Assembly (NCBI GenBank): GCA_964638635.1
Contig: CAZXAQ010000004.1
Location: forward strand, 1 to 64,000
Direction of reading: 5' to 3'
Length of the DNA stretch: 64,000 nucleotides
Origin: SZUA-430 sp964638635
Lineage (GTDB): Bacteria; Pseudomonadota; Alphaproteobacteria; Micropepsales; Micropepsaceae
The notes beneath the pieces were generated by a model. That model had not been told where the DNA came from and searched no databases. It saw only the letters and a program-made list of their open reading frames with translations. Within the stretch, counting starts at the first letter, position 1. Every line of letters begins with the position of its first letter. The translations under genes were made by a program, and so were the position numbers. This document shows positions 25,723 through 33,753 of this stretch, one piece after another.

Positions 25723-27060
25723 TTAAACCGGCAACCGCACCACCGCGCGCAAACCGCCGAGTTTGCTTTCGCCGAGCGTGATGTCCCCGCCGTGCCCGCG
25801 CGCGATGTCGCGGGCGATCGCAAGACCTAGGCCCACGCCGCCGCCTTGCGCAAGCGTACGGCCGCTGTCCAAACGGTGGAACGGCCGGAATGCCTCCTCG
25901 CGCCGGTCGGGCGGAATACCGGGCCCGTCGTCGTCGACCGCGATCTCGACCATGTCGTCATTCTGGCTCGCGCTGACCGCCGCCCGCGTGCCGTAGCGCA
26001 GCGCGTTCTCGACCAGGTTCGTCACGCACCGCCGCATCGCATTCGGCCGCACTTCCAAAACAAGGTCGCCACCGACCGTAACATCCACCTTCTTGTTCGG
26101 CGCCTTCGTGCCCACCTTCCGCTGCGCGCTGGTCGCGACGTCACGGAGCAGCTGCCCGATGTCGGTATCGGCCGCACCCTCGCCCGCTTGGCCGCGCGCG
26201 AACGCGAGATACTCGTCGAGCATATGCCCCATCTCTTCCAGGTCGTCCTTCAACGCCTGAACCGACGGCGCCTCCTTCATCATTGCAAGCTCGAGCTTCA
26301 TGCGCGTCAGCGGCGTGCGCAAGTCGTGGCTGACGCCGGCCAGCATGTCCGTCCGCTGCTGCACGAAGCGCGAGATGCGCTCCTTCATATCGAGAAACGC
26401 CAACCCCGCGCGCCGCACTTCCGTCGCCCCCGCGGGCCGGAAGTCCGGCACGTCGCGCCCCTTGCCGAACGCCTCCGCCACGTCCGCGAGCCGCTCGATC
26501 GGCCGGATCTGATTGCGCAGGAACAGAATGGCGACCGAGAGCAGGATCAACGCGGTCCCCATGCTCCACAGCACCCACACATGCGTGTTCGTCGACATCA
26601 CGCGCTTGCGGTCCGCCAGAACGTGCATCACCGCGCCGTCGAGCTGAATGCGAATATCGACCTGATCGTCCAGCGACTCCGAGTCCACCCAAACCGGCCG
26701 CCCGGTGTTGGTCGCAAGTTCGCGCCCGAACACCTGCTTCAGCACATCGTAAGCGGGCGACTCCGTGCTCGGAAGCTTCTCGCCCGGTATCACGACCGGC
26801 GCGAGCCCGAACGACGTCTCCTTGAGCCGCGCCGTCTCAGCAGCAAACCGCTCCGGCCCCAGCGTCTCGTAGCTTTGCACGAAGAGCGCAACTTGCGCCG
26901 CAACCCCGCGCGAGATACGCGTCGTCACCGCATCCCACTGCCGGTCGAACAACAGATATGTCACGACCGCCTGCAGCACGACGACCGGCATCACGATGAT
27001 GACGAGCGAGCGCCCGAACAACCCGCGCGGCATAGAACGGCGAAACCACCCGCGCGTCAT
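25723..27060 (-). CDS. EnvZ-type sensor histidine kinase (PetR-partner candidate)
   Basis: A 445-residue inner-membrane histidine kinase. Two membrane helices flank a periplasmic domain of about 120 residues (N-terminal helix near residues 15-36, second near 160-180, VLWSMGTALILLSVAILFL), followed by HAMP, the H-box GVSHDLRTPLTRMK with the phospho-acceptor His, N-box NLVENALRYG, G1 DDGPGIPP and G2 GGGVGLGLAIARDIA. It lies 3 bp after the response regulator gene and is its probable partner. The signal is unknown. Confidence 0.93.
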   Translation of the reverse strand: MTRGWFRRSMPRGLFGRSLVIIVMPVVVLQAVVTYLLFDRQWDAVTTRISRGVAAQVALFVQSYETLGPERFAAETARLKETSFGLAPVVIPGEKLPSTESPAYDVLKQVFGRELATNTGRPVWVDSESLDDQVDIRIQLDGAVMHVLADRKRVMSTNTHVWVLWSMGTALILLSVAILFLRNQIRPIERLADVAEAFGKGRDVPDFRPAGATEVRRAGLAFLDMKERISRFVQQRTDMLAGVSHDLRTPLTRMKLELAMMKEAPSVQALKDDLEEMGHMLDEYLAFARGQAGEGAADTDIGQLLRDVATSAQRKVGTKAPNKKVDVTVGGDLVLEVRPNAMRRCVTNLVENALRYGTRAAVSASQNDDMVEIAVDDDGPGIPPDRREEAFRPFHRLDSGRTLAQGGGVGLGLAIARDIARGHGGDITLGESKLGGLRAVVRLPV

Positions 27061-27063
27061 CGT

Positions 27064-27786
27064 CTACCCCACGCGATCCGGCATCAGCACATAGCCGATA
27101 CCGCGAACGGTCTGCAGATAGAGCGGCAGCTTCGGATCGTTCTCGATCTTGCGCCGGAGCCGCGTGATCTGCACGTCGACCGTGCGCTCCAACACCTCAC
27201 CCATACGCTGCGAGAGATCGGTGCGCGTGAACGTCTGCCCGGGGTTTGCCGCAAGCACGCGCATCAACTGCAACTCCGCCGAGGTCAGCTTCACCGGCTT
27301 GCCGTCGCGCACCAGCTCGCCGCGCTCCGGATCGAACCGGCAAAGCCCGAGTTGAATAATCTGCTTGACCTGCTCCGTCGGTTGCCCCGCACGCCGCAAG
27401 ATCGTGGCGATCCGAAGCAACAGCTCGCGCGGCTCGAACGGCTTCGGCAGATAGTCGTCCGCCCCGCGCTCCAAGCCTTCGATCCGATCCCCCGCCTCGC
27501 CGCGCGCCGTCAGGAGCAGGATCGGCACGTTCGACGTCTCGCGAATGGCCTTCGTCAGCGAGAACCCATCCTCGCCCGGCATCATCACGTCGAGCACGAT
27601 AAAGTCGAAGTCGAGGCTCGCCATCAACTGCCGCGCCTCGGCGGCGTCTTTCGCGGCCGTCACGCGATACCCAGCCTCGCTCAAATACCGCTGCAGCAGT
27701 GTGCGAATGCGCGTGTCGTCGTCGACGATCAGCAAGTGCTGAAGCGTGTCGTCGCCCTCCGGCGCGTCTTTGACGTCGCTCATCAT
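27064..27786 (-). CDS. OmpR-type response regulator, PetR-like
   Basis: A 240-residue regulator with a receiver domain (acid pocket DDD near residue 23, phospho-acceptor Asp in FIVLDVMMPGEDGF, Thr in LLTARG, Lys in YLPKPF) and a C-terminal winged helix (TRTDLSQRM, RTVDVQITRLRRKIE, VRGIGYVL). In the alphaproteobacterium Rhodobacter capsulatus a MarR-type PetP and an OmpR-type PetR lie upstream of petABC and control it; this pair lies 10 kb from petABC here. Its start ATG overlaps the stop of the MarR gene by ATGA. Confidence 0.92.
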   Translation of the reverse strand: MMSDVKDAPEGDDTLQHLLIVDDDTRIRTLLQRYLSEAGYRVTAAKDAAEARQLMASLDFDFIVLDVMMPGEDGFSLTKAIRETSNVPILLLTARGEAGDRIEGLERGADDYLPKPFEPRELLLRIATILRRAGQPTEQVKQIIQLGLCRFDPERGELVRDGKPVKLTSAELQLMRVLAANPGQTFTRTDLSQRMGEVLERTVDVQITRLRRKIENDPKLPLYLQTVRGIGYVLMPDRVG

Positions 27787-28298
27787 CGCTTCGCAATCAG
27801 GCGCAACACGCCCGCCCGTTCCGTATCCGCAAGAAGACCGCCCAGCACCTGCCGGAACCCCGCCACGGCTTCGGGCCCCGCCTCGCGATAGGCCTTTGCA
27901 AACCGCGCCCGCTGCAAGGCCGACAGCTCACCCTCGACCGCCTGGCCCTTCGCCGTGAGCCGAAGCAACCGCTGCCGCCGGTCCGAAACACCCGTGCTCT
28001 GCACAAGATATCCGCCTTCCGTCAGCCCACGGACAACCCGGCTGAGCGATTGTTTCGTAATACCCAGGATACTGAGCAAGTCCGACACCGGCATCCCCGG
28101 ATGGCGCGCAACAAAATGCATGGCGCGATAGTCCGCGTGCCCGAGCCCAAGCTCGCCGAGCCGCTTATCCATCGCATCGGCCATGCTGCGCCCCGCAAAG
28201 AAGAACAGCTCCATGCCGTCCGTCAGTTCTTCTTCGCGAAGGTAGAGAAGCGGCGCCTGCGCCTTCATAGAAAGTGCCCGGTCGAGGGTCATGCACAT
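27783..28298 (-). CDS. MarR-family regulator, PetP-like
   Basis: A 171-residue winged-helix MarR protein. Visible are the DNA-binding helices DLLSILGITKQSLSRVVRGL and the wing GYLVQSTGVSDRRQRLLRLTAKG. It heads a three-gene operon with the PetR-like response regulator and sensor kinase, with 4-nt overlap. ATG 28298 is taken, although the downstream Met at 28268 is also possible; neither has a strong ribosome binding site. Confidence 0.88.
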   Translation of the reverse strand: MCMTLDRALSMKAQAPLLYLREEELTDGMELFFFAGRSMADAMDKRLGELGLGHADYRAMHFVARHPGMPVSDLLSILGITKQSLSRVVRGLTEGGYLVQSTGVSDRRQRLLRLTAKGQAVEGELSALQRARFAKAYREAGPEAVAGFRQVLGGLLADTERAGVLRLIAKR

Positions 28299-28341
28299 CG
28301 GTTATGGCAGATATGCGACTCACAATAGAGCCCACCCTGTA

Positions 28342-28355
28342 CCGCTCGCAAGCGG
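28342..28355. promoter_or_regulatory. candidate operator palindrome in the MarR/ilvE divergent promoter
   Basis: CCGCT-CGCA-AGCGG lies midway between the divergent MarR-like regulator and ilvE genes. It sits near the middle of a possible minus-strand promoter TTGCGA-N18-TATTGT and just upstream of a possible ilvE -10 (TATACT at 28362). An autoregulatory site for the MarR protein is inferred from position and symmetry only. Confidence 0.35.
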
Positions 28356-28402
28356 CAGGGCTATACTGCCGAAAACGCGCTTAACCAACGTTGGAGCCTT
28401 CG

Positions 28403-29287
28403 ATGGCGCTTATCCCCTTCGACGATCGCGACGGCCACATCTGGTACGACGGCAAACTCATGCCCTGGCGCGACGCCAAAACCCACGTGCTGACCCACGG
28501 CCTGCACTACGGCTCCAGCATTTTCGAGGGCCAGCGCGTCTACAATAGAAAGGTCTTCAAGCTCGAAGAGCACACCGCGCGCCTCTTCGAGTCGGCGAAG
28601 ATCATCGGCTTCGAAATCCCGTACACACAGGCGCAAATCAACGACGCCTGCAAAATGGTCGTCGAAGCGCAAGGGATGGACGACGCCTACATGCGTCCTG
28701 TCGCCTTCCGCGGCAGCGAAATGATGGCCGTCAGCGCGCAGAAGTCGAAAATCCACGTTGCGATCGCCGTGTGGCCGTGGCCGTCGATGTTCGATCCGGA
28801 AATCAAGCGCAAGGGCATCCGCCTCGACATCGCCCGCTGGCGCCGCCCCGCGCCGGACACGACGCCGTGGAAAGCGAAAGCGGCGGGCCTCTACATGATC
28901 TGCACGCTCTCAAAGCACGAGGCGGAAGCGAAGGGTTACGCGGACGCGATGATGTACGATTGGCGCGGCCTCGTCGCCGAAGCGACCGGCGCGAACATCT
29001 TCTTTGTCAAGGAAGGCAAGCTGTTCACGCCCTACGCCGACTGCTTCCTGAACGGCATCACGCGCCAAACCGTCATGGCCCTCGCCCGCGCCCGCCAAAT
29101 CGAAGTGGTGGAAAAATACATCCAACCGTCCGAAGTCGGCGGCTTCGAGCAGTGCTTCCTGACAGGCTCGGCGGCCGAGGTGTCGCCCGTCGGCTCGATC
29201 GGCGATTGGACGTTCGAGGTCGGCAACATCACGCAAACGCTGATGGAGGACTATTCGAACTTCGTCCGCGGCAAGCACAAACTCTAA
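28403..29287 (+). CDS. ilvE: branched-chain amino acid aminotransferase
   Basis: A 294-residue fold-type IV PLP enzyme. N-terminal signature HGLHYGSSIFEGQRVY, and the PLP-lysine region WKAKAAGLYMICTLSK. It transaminates Leu, Ile and Val with 2-oxoglutarate. ATG at 28403 follows TTGGAGCCTTCG; an in-frame upstream TTG is less likely. The stop overlaps the moaE stop on the other strand (CTAA). Confidence 0.95.
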   Translation: MALIPFDDRDGHIWYDGKLMPWRDAKTHVLTHGLHYGSSIFEGQRVYNRKVFKLEEHTARLFESAKIIGFEIPYTQAQINDACKMVVEAQGMDDAYMRPVAFRGSEMMAVSAQKSKIHVAIAVWPWPSMFDPEIKRKGIRLDIARWRRPAPDTTPWKAKAAGLYMICTLSKHEAEAKGYADAMMYDWRGLVAEATGANIFFVKEGKLFTPYADCFLNGITRQTVMALARARQIEVVEKYIQPSEVGGFEQCFLTGSAAEVSPVGSIGDWTFEVGNITQTLMEDYSNFVRGKHKL

Positions 29288-29733
29288 TCGCGCGTCCAGC
29301 GCGCGGCGGCCTCATCGTCGCTGCCGCGCGCTTCCACCCAATGTTCGCCCGACGCGCGCAGCTCGCGCTTCCAAAACGGCGCCCGGGTCTTCAGATAATC
29401 CATCAGAAATTCCGCCGCCTCGAACGCCGCGCGGCGATGCGCCGCCGCGGTCACCACAAGCACAATCCGCTCGCCAGGTTTCAGCTCGCCGATGCGGTGC
29501 ACGATCGAAACACCCTGCAACGACCAGCGCGAACGCGCCTCCTTGGCGATCCGCTCCAGCTCGCGTTCCGTCATGCCCGGAAAGTGCTCAAGCGTCATGC
29601 TGACGAGCTTCTCGCCGTGGCTCTCGCCGCGCACGACACCGACGAAGCTCACGATCGCGCCCGCGTCTTCGCGCTGCAGCCGCGCGATCTCCGTGCCCGG
29701 CTCGAAATCCTCGCGCTGAACCCGGACCGTCAT
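29284..29733 (-). CDS. moaE: molybdopterin synthase catalytic subunit
   Basis: A 149-residue MoaE. The family runs AIVSFVGVVRGES, LEHFPGMTERELERIA, the active-site HRIGELKPGERIVLVVTAAAHRRAAFEAAEFLMDYLKT and KRELRASGEHWVEA are all present. It transfers sulfur from thiocarboxylated MoaD to precursor Z in molybdenum-cofactor synthesis. Start ATG overlaps the moaD stop by 4 nt. Other moa genes are not in the window. Confidence 0.95.
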   Translation of the reverse strand: MTVRVQREDFEPGTEIARLQREDAGAIVSFVGVVRGESHGEKLVSMTLEHFPGMTERELERIAKEARSRWSLQGVSIVHRIGELKPGERIVLVVTAAAHRRAAFEAAEFLMDYLKTRAPFWKRELRASGEHWVEARGSDDEAAARWTRD

Positions 29734-29981
29734 CCGCCCGTAACCGGCGGAAAGAACGCGACCTCGTCGCCCGCCTTCAGCGGCGCCGCGAAATCGACAT
29801 GTTCCTGATTGAGCGCCGCGCGCACGCGCTTCAAATCCGCGAACGCATCCGCATATCCGCCGCCGCGCGCCGCAAGCCAACCGGCCAACTCACCGACCGT
29901 GCGCACCGTTCCCGGCAGATCGACCGCCTCCTCGCCGCGCCCGACTTTCTGACGAAGCCACGCGAAGTAGAGCACCTTCAC
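29730..29981 (-). CDS. moaD: molybdopterin synthase sulfur carrier subunit
   Basis: An 83-residue beta-grasp sulfur carrier ending in the essential Gly-Gly (FFPPVTGG) that is thiocarboxylated. The start is the GTG at 29981, which shares GTGA with the pgsA stop, so it is coupled to pgsA. The upstream open frame continuing to 30428 is an antisense/shadow frame of pgsA. It works with MoaE directly downstream. Confidence 0.92.
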   Translation of the reverse strand: MKVLYFAWLRQKVGRGEEAVDLPGTVRTVGELAGWLAARGGGYADAFADLKRVRAALNQEHVDFAAPLKAGDEVAFFPPVTGG

Positions 29982-30577
29982 GACGGCCGCTCCGCCGTGC
30001 GCGGACGCGGTCGCGCATGCTCGCCCGACACGTGGCTCAAATTCGCCTGCACGTAAGAGAAGCCGGTGTAGATCGTCAGCACCGCCGCCGCCCACAAGGT
30101 GAGAATGCCGGCGCGATGCACCCAGCCCCATACGTGCTCGATCGCCGGCGCCACGATCAACATCGCGATCGCAACGACCTGCAGCACCGTCTTCATCTTC
30201 GAAATCGACGAGACGGGAACCTGCACCGAGATCGTCGCCAAGAATTCGCGCATGCCTGAGACGAGAATCTCGCGCGCCAAGATGATCAGCGCTGGAATGA
30301 TCACCCAGCCGCGAATGTCGTCCATGTAAACCAGCATCACGAGCGCCGAAGCGATCAGCAGCTTGTCCGCGATCGGATCGAGCATCTGCCCCAGCCGGGA
30401 CTCGACGTTCCGCCGCCGAGCTACCCAACCGTCGGCGTAGTCGGTGATCGCCGCAATCAAAAACAGCCCGAACACGACCCAGCGGCCGACCGGCATGTCG
30501 AGCCAGAACGCGGCGACGAACACGGGCGTCAACACGATCCGCGCCAGCGTCAGCAGATTGGGAAGGTGGTCACCCAT
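29978..30577 (-). CDS. pgsA: CDP-diacylglycerol-glycerol-3-phosphate 3-phosphatidyltransferase
   Basis: A 199-residue membrane enzyme making phosphatidylglycerol phosphate. The CDP-alcohol phosphotransferase signature D-G-x2-A-R-x8-G-x3-D-x3-D appears as DYADGWVARRRNVESRLGQMLDPIADK (residues about 47-73). N-terminal LPNLLTLARIVLTPVFV is also characteristic. Several membrane helices follow. The gene lies between uvrC and moaD, an order often seen in alphaproteobacteria. Confidence 0.95.
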   Translation of the reverse strand: MGDHLPNLLTLARIVLTPVFVAAFWLDMPVGRWVVFGLFLIAAITDYADGWVARRRNVESRLGQMLDPIADKLLIASALVMLVYMDDIRGWVIIPALIILAREILVSGMREFLATISVQVPVSSISKMKTVLQVVAIAMLIVAPAIEHVWGWVHRAGILTLWAAAVLTIYTGFSYVQANLSHVSGEHARPRPRTAERPS

Positions 30578-30596
30578 AACGCCACTCTATCAGGCA

Positions 30597-32528
30597 TCAG
30601 CCCTTGTCGTGGAAGTGCTCGTAAATCTTCCGCGCCATCGCCTTGGAAATACCCTTAACCGATTCCAGATCGGCGAGCCCAGCTGTCGTGACCGCCCGCC
30701 CCGAACCGAAATGGTTCAAAAGCGCGCGTTTCCGCGAAGGCCCGATACCCTCGACCTCGTCCAACGGCGACGACGCCAGCGTCGCCGCCCGCTTCGCCCG
30801 GTGCGTTCCGATGGCAAAGCGGTGCGCTTCGTCGCGCAGGCGCTGCAGGTAGAACAGCACCGGCGACTTGAACTCCAGATGGAACGGCTCGCGCCCCACC
30901 ATGAAAAAGCGCTCGCGCCCCGCATCGCGATCCGGCCCCTTGGCAATCGACACGAGCTTCACGCCGGTGACGCCCAATGACGTCATGACCTCATGCGCCA
31001 CCGAAAGCTGCCCCGCCCCGCCGTCGATCAACACGAGATCGGGCGTGGCCCAATCATCCGAATCATCGTCCGCTTTCTCGTCAAACGAAACGCCCGCATC
31101 CGTTTGCTCCTGTTCCTTCATCATCCGCTTGAAACGACGCGTCAGCACCTCGCGCATCATCGCGTAGTCGTCGCCCGGCGTCAGCTCCGCGTTCTTGATG
31201 TTGAACTTGCGATACTCGCGTTTGATGAAGCCTTCCGGCCCCGCCACGATCATCGCGCCGACCGCGTTCGTGCCCGAGATGTGACTGTTGTCGTAGACCT
31301 CGATCCGCTGCGGCGCCTCGCTGAACCCAAACGCGGCGGCGACACCTTCGAGTAGCTGAATCTGCGTGGCACTCTCGGCCATTCGCCGCGCCAGCGACTC
31401 GCGCGCGTTCATGACGGCCTGCGCCATCACCTCACGCTTCTCGCCGCGCTGCGGCATCAACACTTCGACGCGCCGCCCGGCCTTCAGCGACAACGCTTCC
31501 TCAAGTAGAACGCGTTCGGCCAAATCGTGGCTGATGATGACGAGCTTCGGCGGCTCGCGGTCATCGTAAAACTGCGCCAGAAAACTGTCGAGAATTTCGG
31601 GAATCTCAACACCACGGTCGTGCTTCGGAAAGTAAGCGCGGTTGCCCCAATTCTGCCCGGAGCGGAAAAAGAACACCTGGATGCACGTGTGCCCGCCATC
31701 CTGATACGCTGCGAACAGATCGGCCTCGTCGATCGTCTCCGGGTTGATCCCCTGCTGCAACTGGACATGCGCCAGCGCCCGAATCCGGTCGCGCAGCCGC
31801 GCAGCCTTCTCAAAGTCGAGCGCCTCGGCGGCCGCCTCCATCTCGTGCGAAAGCTCGCCCTTCACCTCCAGGCTCTTGCCGCGCAAGAAGCCCACGGCCT
31901 GATCGACGAGGTGCTGGTAGTCCTCAAGCGAAATCTTCCCCACGCACGGCGCCGCGCAGCGCTTGATCTGATGCAGCAAACACGGCCGCGTCCGGCTCTC
32001 GTAGACTGAATCGGTACAACTCCGGAGCAAGAACGCCCGCTGCAACGTATTCAGCGTCCGCGTCACCGAATAGGCGGACGCGAACGGCCCAAAATACTCG
32101 CCCTTCCGCGATTTCGCCCCGCGATGCTTGATGATCTGCGGCGCCGCGTGATCGCCGGTCACCAGAATGAACGGAAACGACTTGTCGTCGCGCAGGTGAA
32201 CGTTGTAACGCGGTTTCAACCGCTTGATCAGATTGGCCTCAAGCAAGAGCGCCTCGACCTCGGAGCGCGTCTGCACGAACTCCATCGACGCCGTGTTCGC
32301 AATCATCCGCGCAATCCGCGCCGGCTGATCGAACGGCTTCGTATAGGCCACGACCCGCTTCTTCAGATTCGCCGCCTTGCCGACGTAAAGCACGTCACCA
32401 TTAGAGGCCATCATCCGATAGACCCCCGGCGCATTCGGCAACCGCGTGAGATAATCGGCAACAACCGCCGCCCCGGAGGCCATCAGGCCCGGCGCATCGA
32501 CTTCAAAGGTTTCCGGCAAATCGCTCAT
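30597..32528 (-). CDS. uvrC: UvrABC excinuclease subunit C
   Basis: A 643-residue dual-incision endonuclease of nucleotide excision repair. The N-terminal GIY-YIG nuclease has GVYRMMASNGDVLYVGKAANLKKRV (residues about 35-60), the UVR motif near 215-245 (EMEAAAEALDFEKAARLRD), the RNase H-like domain with YDNSHISGTNAVGAMIV and the tandem HhH domain near the C-terminus (IGPSRKRALLNHFGS, VKGISKAMARKIYEHFH). Several upstream in-frame starts exist (32543, 32570); none has a good ribosome binding site. Confidence 0.96.
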   Translation of the reverse strand: MSDLPETFEVDAPGLMASGAAVVADYLTRLPNAPGVYRMMASNGDVLYVGKAANLKKRVVAYTKPFDQPARIARMIANTASMEFVQTRSEVEALLLEANLIKRLKPRYNVHLRDDKSFPFILVTGDHAAPQIIKHRGAKSRKGEYFGPFASAYSVTRTLNTLQRAFLLRSCTDSVYESRTRPCLLHQIKRCAAPCVGKISLEDYQHLVDQAVGFLRGKSLEVKGELSHEMEAAAEALDFEKAARLRDRIRALAHVQLQQGINPETIDEADLFAAYQDGGHTCIQVFFFRSGQNWGNRAYFPKHDRGVEIPEILDSFLAQFYDDREPPKLVIISHDLAERVLLEEALSLKAGRRVEVLMPQRGEKREVMAQAVMNARESLARRMAESATQIQLLEGVAAAFGFSEAPQRIEVYDNSHISGTNAVGAMIVAGPEGFIKREYRKFNIKNAELTPGDDYAMMREVLTRRFKRMMKEQEQTDAGVSFDEKADDDSDDWATPDLVLIDGGAGQLSVAHEVMTSLGVTGVKLVSIAKGPDRDAGRERFFMVGREPFHLEFKSPVLFYLQRLRDEAHRFAIGTHRAKRAATLASSPLDEVEGIGPSRKRALLNHFGSGRAVTTAGLADLESVKGISKAMARKIYEHFHDKG

Positions 32529-32594
32529 CTTCGGCCAGAACATAGTGGCAGCAACGCCCGCCGCAAGCACCGGGATCCCGCCAGCAAGAATGGA

Positions 32595-32640
32595 TTGACG
32601 GCATCATACCCAATATGATAATCTAGCTAGATAATCTAGC
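32595..32640 (+). promoter_or_regulatory. toxin-antitoxin promoter with tandem operator repeats
   Basis: A strong sigma70-like promoter: -35 TTGACG (32595-32600), 16-bp spacer, -10 GATAAT (32617-32622). The word GATAATCTAGC is repeated 13 bp apart at 32617-32627 and 32630-32640, overlapping the -10 box and transcription start. This is the classical layout for autorepression by a Phd/YefM-type antitoxin, encoded 17 bp downstream. Confidence 0.7.
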
Positions 32641-32656
32641 CAGGATAGTAAGAAAA

Positions 32657-32923
32657 ATGGACGAGCGCGAGTGGCAACTCCAAGACGCGAAGAACAAATT
32701 CAGCGAGCTTGTCGACCGCGCGGTCGAAGGCGAAGCCCAGGTTGTCACGCGCCGCGGCAAGCGTACCGCGGTTCTGGTGTCCGCCGAAGAATACGCGCGG
32801 CTCAAAGGGCGTGGCGCCAAGGGCCCCTTGGATTTCGTTCAACACCTTCTCGCCGCCCCAAAGGGAGACTTCCACGCTCCAAAGCGCGCGAAGACGAAGT
32901 TACGGAAATTGGACCTTGGCTGA
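32657..32923 (+). CDS. Phd/YefM-family antitoxin
   Basis: An 88-residue antitoxin. The N-terminal DNA-binding part shows WQLQDAKNKFSELVDRAVEGEAQVVTRRGKRTAVLVSAEEY, typical of the Phd/YefM fold. The positively charged C-terminus (APKRAKTKLRKLDLG) likely wraps the toxin. It would repress its own promoter at the tandem repeats upstream. It overlaps the toxin frame by 8 nt. Confidence 0.92.
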   Translation: MDEREWQLQDAKNKFSELVDRAVEGEAQVVTRRGKRTAVLVSAEEYARLKGRGAKGPLDFVQHLLAAPKGDFHAPKRAKTKLRKLDLG

Positions 32924-33329
32924 CTCTTACCTCCTGGACACCTTCACAATATCGCAAGCGTTGTCGCGGCACCCCAACGCAGGCGCTGTCGCTTGGATCG
33001 CCAATCAGAACCCCACCTCTCTTTTCATGAGCGTGGTATCGGTCGCCGAAATCCGACGCGGCGCAATCCAAGCGCGGAAGAACGATCCAAAATTCGCCGA
33101 CAAGATCGACACTTGGCTCAACACGACGGTCGCATCGTTTAGCGATCGAATTCTACCGATCAACGTGGCCGTCGCTCGGCATTGGGGCGCGCTGCAGGCC
33201 ACTGCGGGTCACGGTGGCGAGGACATCATGATCGCGGCGACCGCGCTCGACCAAGGGTTGACCCTCGTTACGCGCAACATTCGCGACTTCGCTCGCCTTG
33301 GCGTGAAAGTCGAGAGTCCGTTCTCGTAG
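32916..33329 (+). CDS. FitB/VapC-type PIN-domain toxin ribonuclease
   Basis: A 137-residue PIN toxin that probably cleaves RNA. Acid positions are the Asp in YLLDTF (residue about 9), Glu in VSVAEIRRG, Asp in GGEDIMIAATAL and Asp in TRNIRDFARLGV. The usual DTN of the first motif is DTF here, so the Asn is replaced. The TTG start at 32916 overlaps the antitoxin stop; no other in-frame start keeps the first Asp. Partner and promoter are adjacent. Confidence 0.88.
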   Translation: MADSYLLDTFTISQALSRHPNAGAVAWIANQNPTSLFMSVVSVAEIRRGAIQARKNDPKFADKIDTWLNTTVASFSDRILPINVAVARHWGALQATAGHGGEDIMIAATALDQGLTLVTRNIRDFARLGVKVESPFS

Positions 33330-33337
33330 CCCGCGCC

Positions 33338-33748
33338 TCAGCGCTCCGCCGCGCGCTCAATCTCGACGCCGACGGACTGCGCCTCCGCGAGCACCTTCAG
33401 CTTCTCGATCCGTACGCGCGCAACCTTGACCCGCTTGTCCGCCAGGCAGTGCGCCGCAACCTTCTCGGCCAATGTCTCCACCAGGTTCAAATGTCCCAAG
33501 GCCAAGATCGCCTTCACGCCCTTCACCACCGCCTCATAGTCGACGACGTTCTCAAGCTTGTCGCCAAGCTCGCCGTCCGTCTCCTCGACGGTCAGGTCGA
33601 TGTTGATACGGACCGGCTGCAATTGCCCCTTCTCATGCCGGTGCACGCCGATATTCGCGTTGAGCTCGAGGTCGCGCACAAACACATGCCGGATGCGCAT
33701 CTTCGCATCGGCGATGCGCAGCGGTTGAACCTTTGGGCGTTCGCTCAT
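33338..33748 (-). CDS. folB: dihydroneopterin aldolase
   Basis: A 136-residue FolB/FolX-type tunnel-fold enzyme of folate synthesis converting dihydroneopterin to hydroxymethyl-dihydropterin. Visible are VFVRDLELNANIGVHRHEKGQLQPVRI (active-site Glu/His region), VVDYEAVVKGVKAIL and HLNLVETLAEKVAAHCL. It is the last gene of the run mtnP-apt-mtnA-aldolase-SDR-folB. ATG 33748 has TGAGG close upstream; GTG 33757 overlapping the SDR stop is the alternative. Confidence 0.9.
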   Translation of the reverse strand: MSERPKVQPLRIADAKMRIRHVFVRDLELNANIGVHRHEKGQLQPVRINIDLTVEETDGELGDKLENVVDYEAVVKGVKAILALGHLNLVETLAEKVAAHCLADKRVKVARVRIEKLKVLAEAQSVGVEIERAAER

Positions 33749-33753
33749 GAGCC

